The position numbers and the translations under genes were made by a program. The notes below the pieces were generated by a model, which worked only from the letters and a program-made list of their open reading frames with translations, was not told the origin of the DNA and made no database searches. Positions 22,931 through 23,028 of a DNA stretch of 23,028 bases are shown here, piece after piece (position 1 is the stretch's first letter; every line of letters begins with the position of its first letter). This DNA comes from JAAYZQ01 sp034428935 (GTDB taxonomy: Bacteria > Chloroflexota > Anaerolineae > JAAYZQ01). The stretch covers positions 1 to 23,028 of the forward strand of contig DAOUHB010000245.1 in NCBI GenBank assembly GCA_034428935.1. Reading direction: 5' to 3'.

Positions 22931-23028
22931 CTAATCGCCGCGCCAGCGGGCCAGGAGCCAGTCGCGGAGGTCGGCCGTGGTGCCGAAAACGGGGTCTGCG
23001 CCGGCGGCGGCCAGGCGCTCGGCGAGCA
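22931..23028 (-). CDS. 3' end of an unidentified gene cut by the window edge
   Basis: The last 31 codons of a leftward gene run in from the right edge and end with TAG at 22933-22931. The visible peptide includes LAERLAAAGADPVFGTTADL and ends RWRGD. It is too short to assign a family. High third-position GC and the clean stop before the repeat array make it likely to be coding. Confidence 0.6.
   Translation of the reverse strand, partial: LAERLAAAGADPVFGTTADLRDWLLARWRGD

Overview
The window looks like a stretch of GC-rich chromosome from a Chloroflexota (Anaerolineae-like) bacterium. The lineage is inferred from several things together: Thr/Pro-rich linkers after lipoprotein signal peptides, a bacterial eRF1-like (baeRF) protein, a pair of ArsA/GET3-type ATPase genes, and a membrane formate dehydrogenase. 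No rRNA, tRNA, phage, transposase or CRISPR locus was seen. Genes are densely packed, with sigma70-type promoters (TTGACN, 17 bp, TATAAT-like) in front of most transcription units.

Left part (1-4970): a comEC gene runs leftward and is cut by the window edge. It is divergent from an HtrA-like lipoprotein protease. A GTG-started baeRF protein with a zinc ribbon follows, closed by a strong terminator. Middle (5026-10410): a leftward run contains, in transcription order, a thioredoxin-fold fusion protein, a 90-aa protein sharing its C-terminal domain, two ArsA/GET3-type ATPases, a membrane TPR protein and an extracellular solute-binding lipoprotein. The first four genes are tightly spaced and follow a promoter whose -10 is embedded in a perfect palindrome. 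They look like one functional system of unknown role and are the best candidate here for an undescribed machine. Next come leftward cstA (with a long leader) and ctaB, divergent from a NarL-type response regulator.

Right part (14273-23028): a respiratory formate dehydrogenase operon encodes the alpha subunit (Tat signal, selenocysteine at an in-frame TGA with a SECIS hairpin), the four-cluster beta subunit, the cytochrome b gamma subunit and FdhE. Its leader contains a folded element resembling a molybdenum-cofactor riboswitch, and the 3' strand of its basal stem overlaps a Rho-independent terminator. Expression may therefore depend on cofactor supply. A CheY-like receiver and a stand-alone ACT-pair protein follow. 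A SIMPL (DUF541) gene is bracketed by two arrays of the same palindromic repeat family, and its stop codon lies inside a repeat unit. The window ends in the 3' end of an unidentified leftward gene.

Together the genes describe an anaerobic or facultative bacterium able to oxidise formate at the outer face of the membrane, using selenium and Mo/W cofactor, with a haem O synthase that suggests terminal-oxidase capacity. All assignments were made by reading the sequence by eye; no database search was run.
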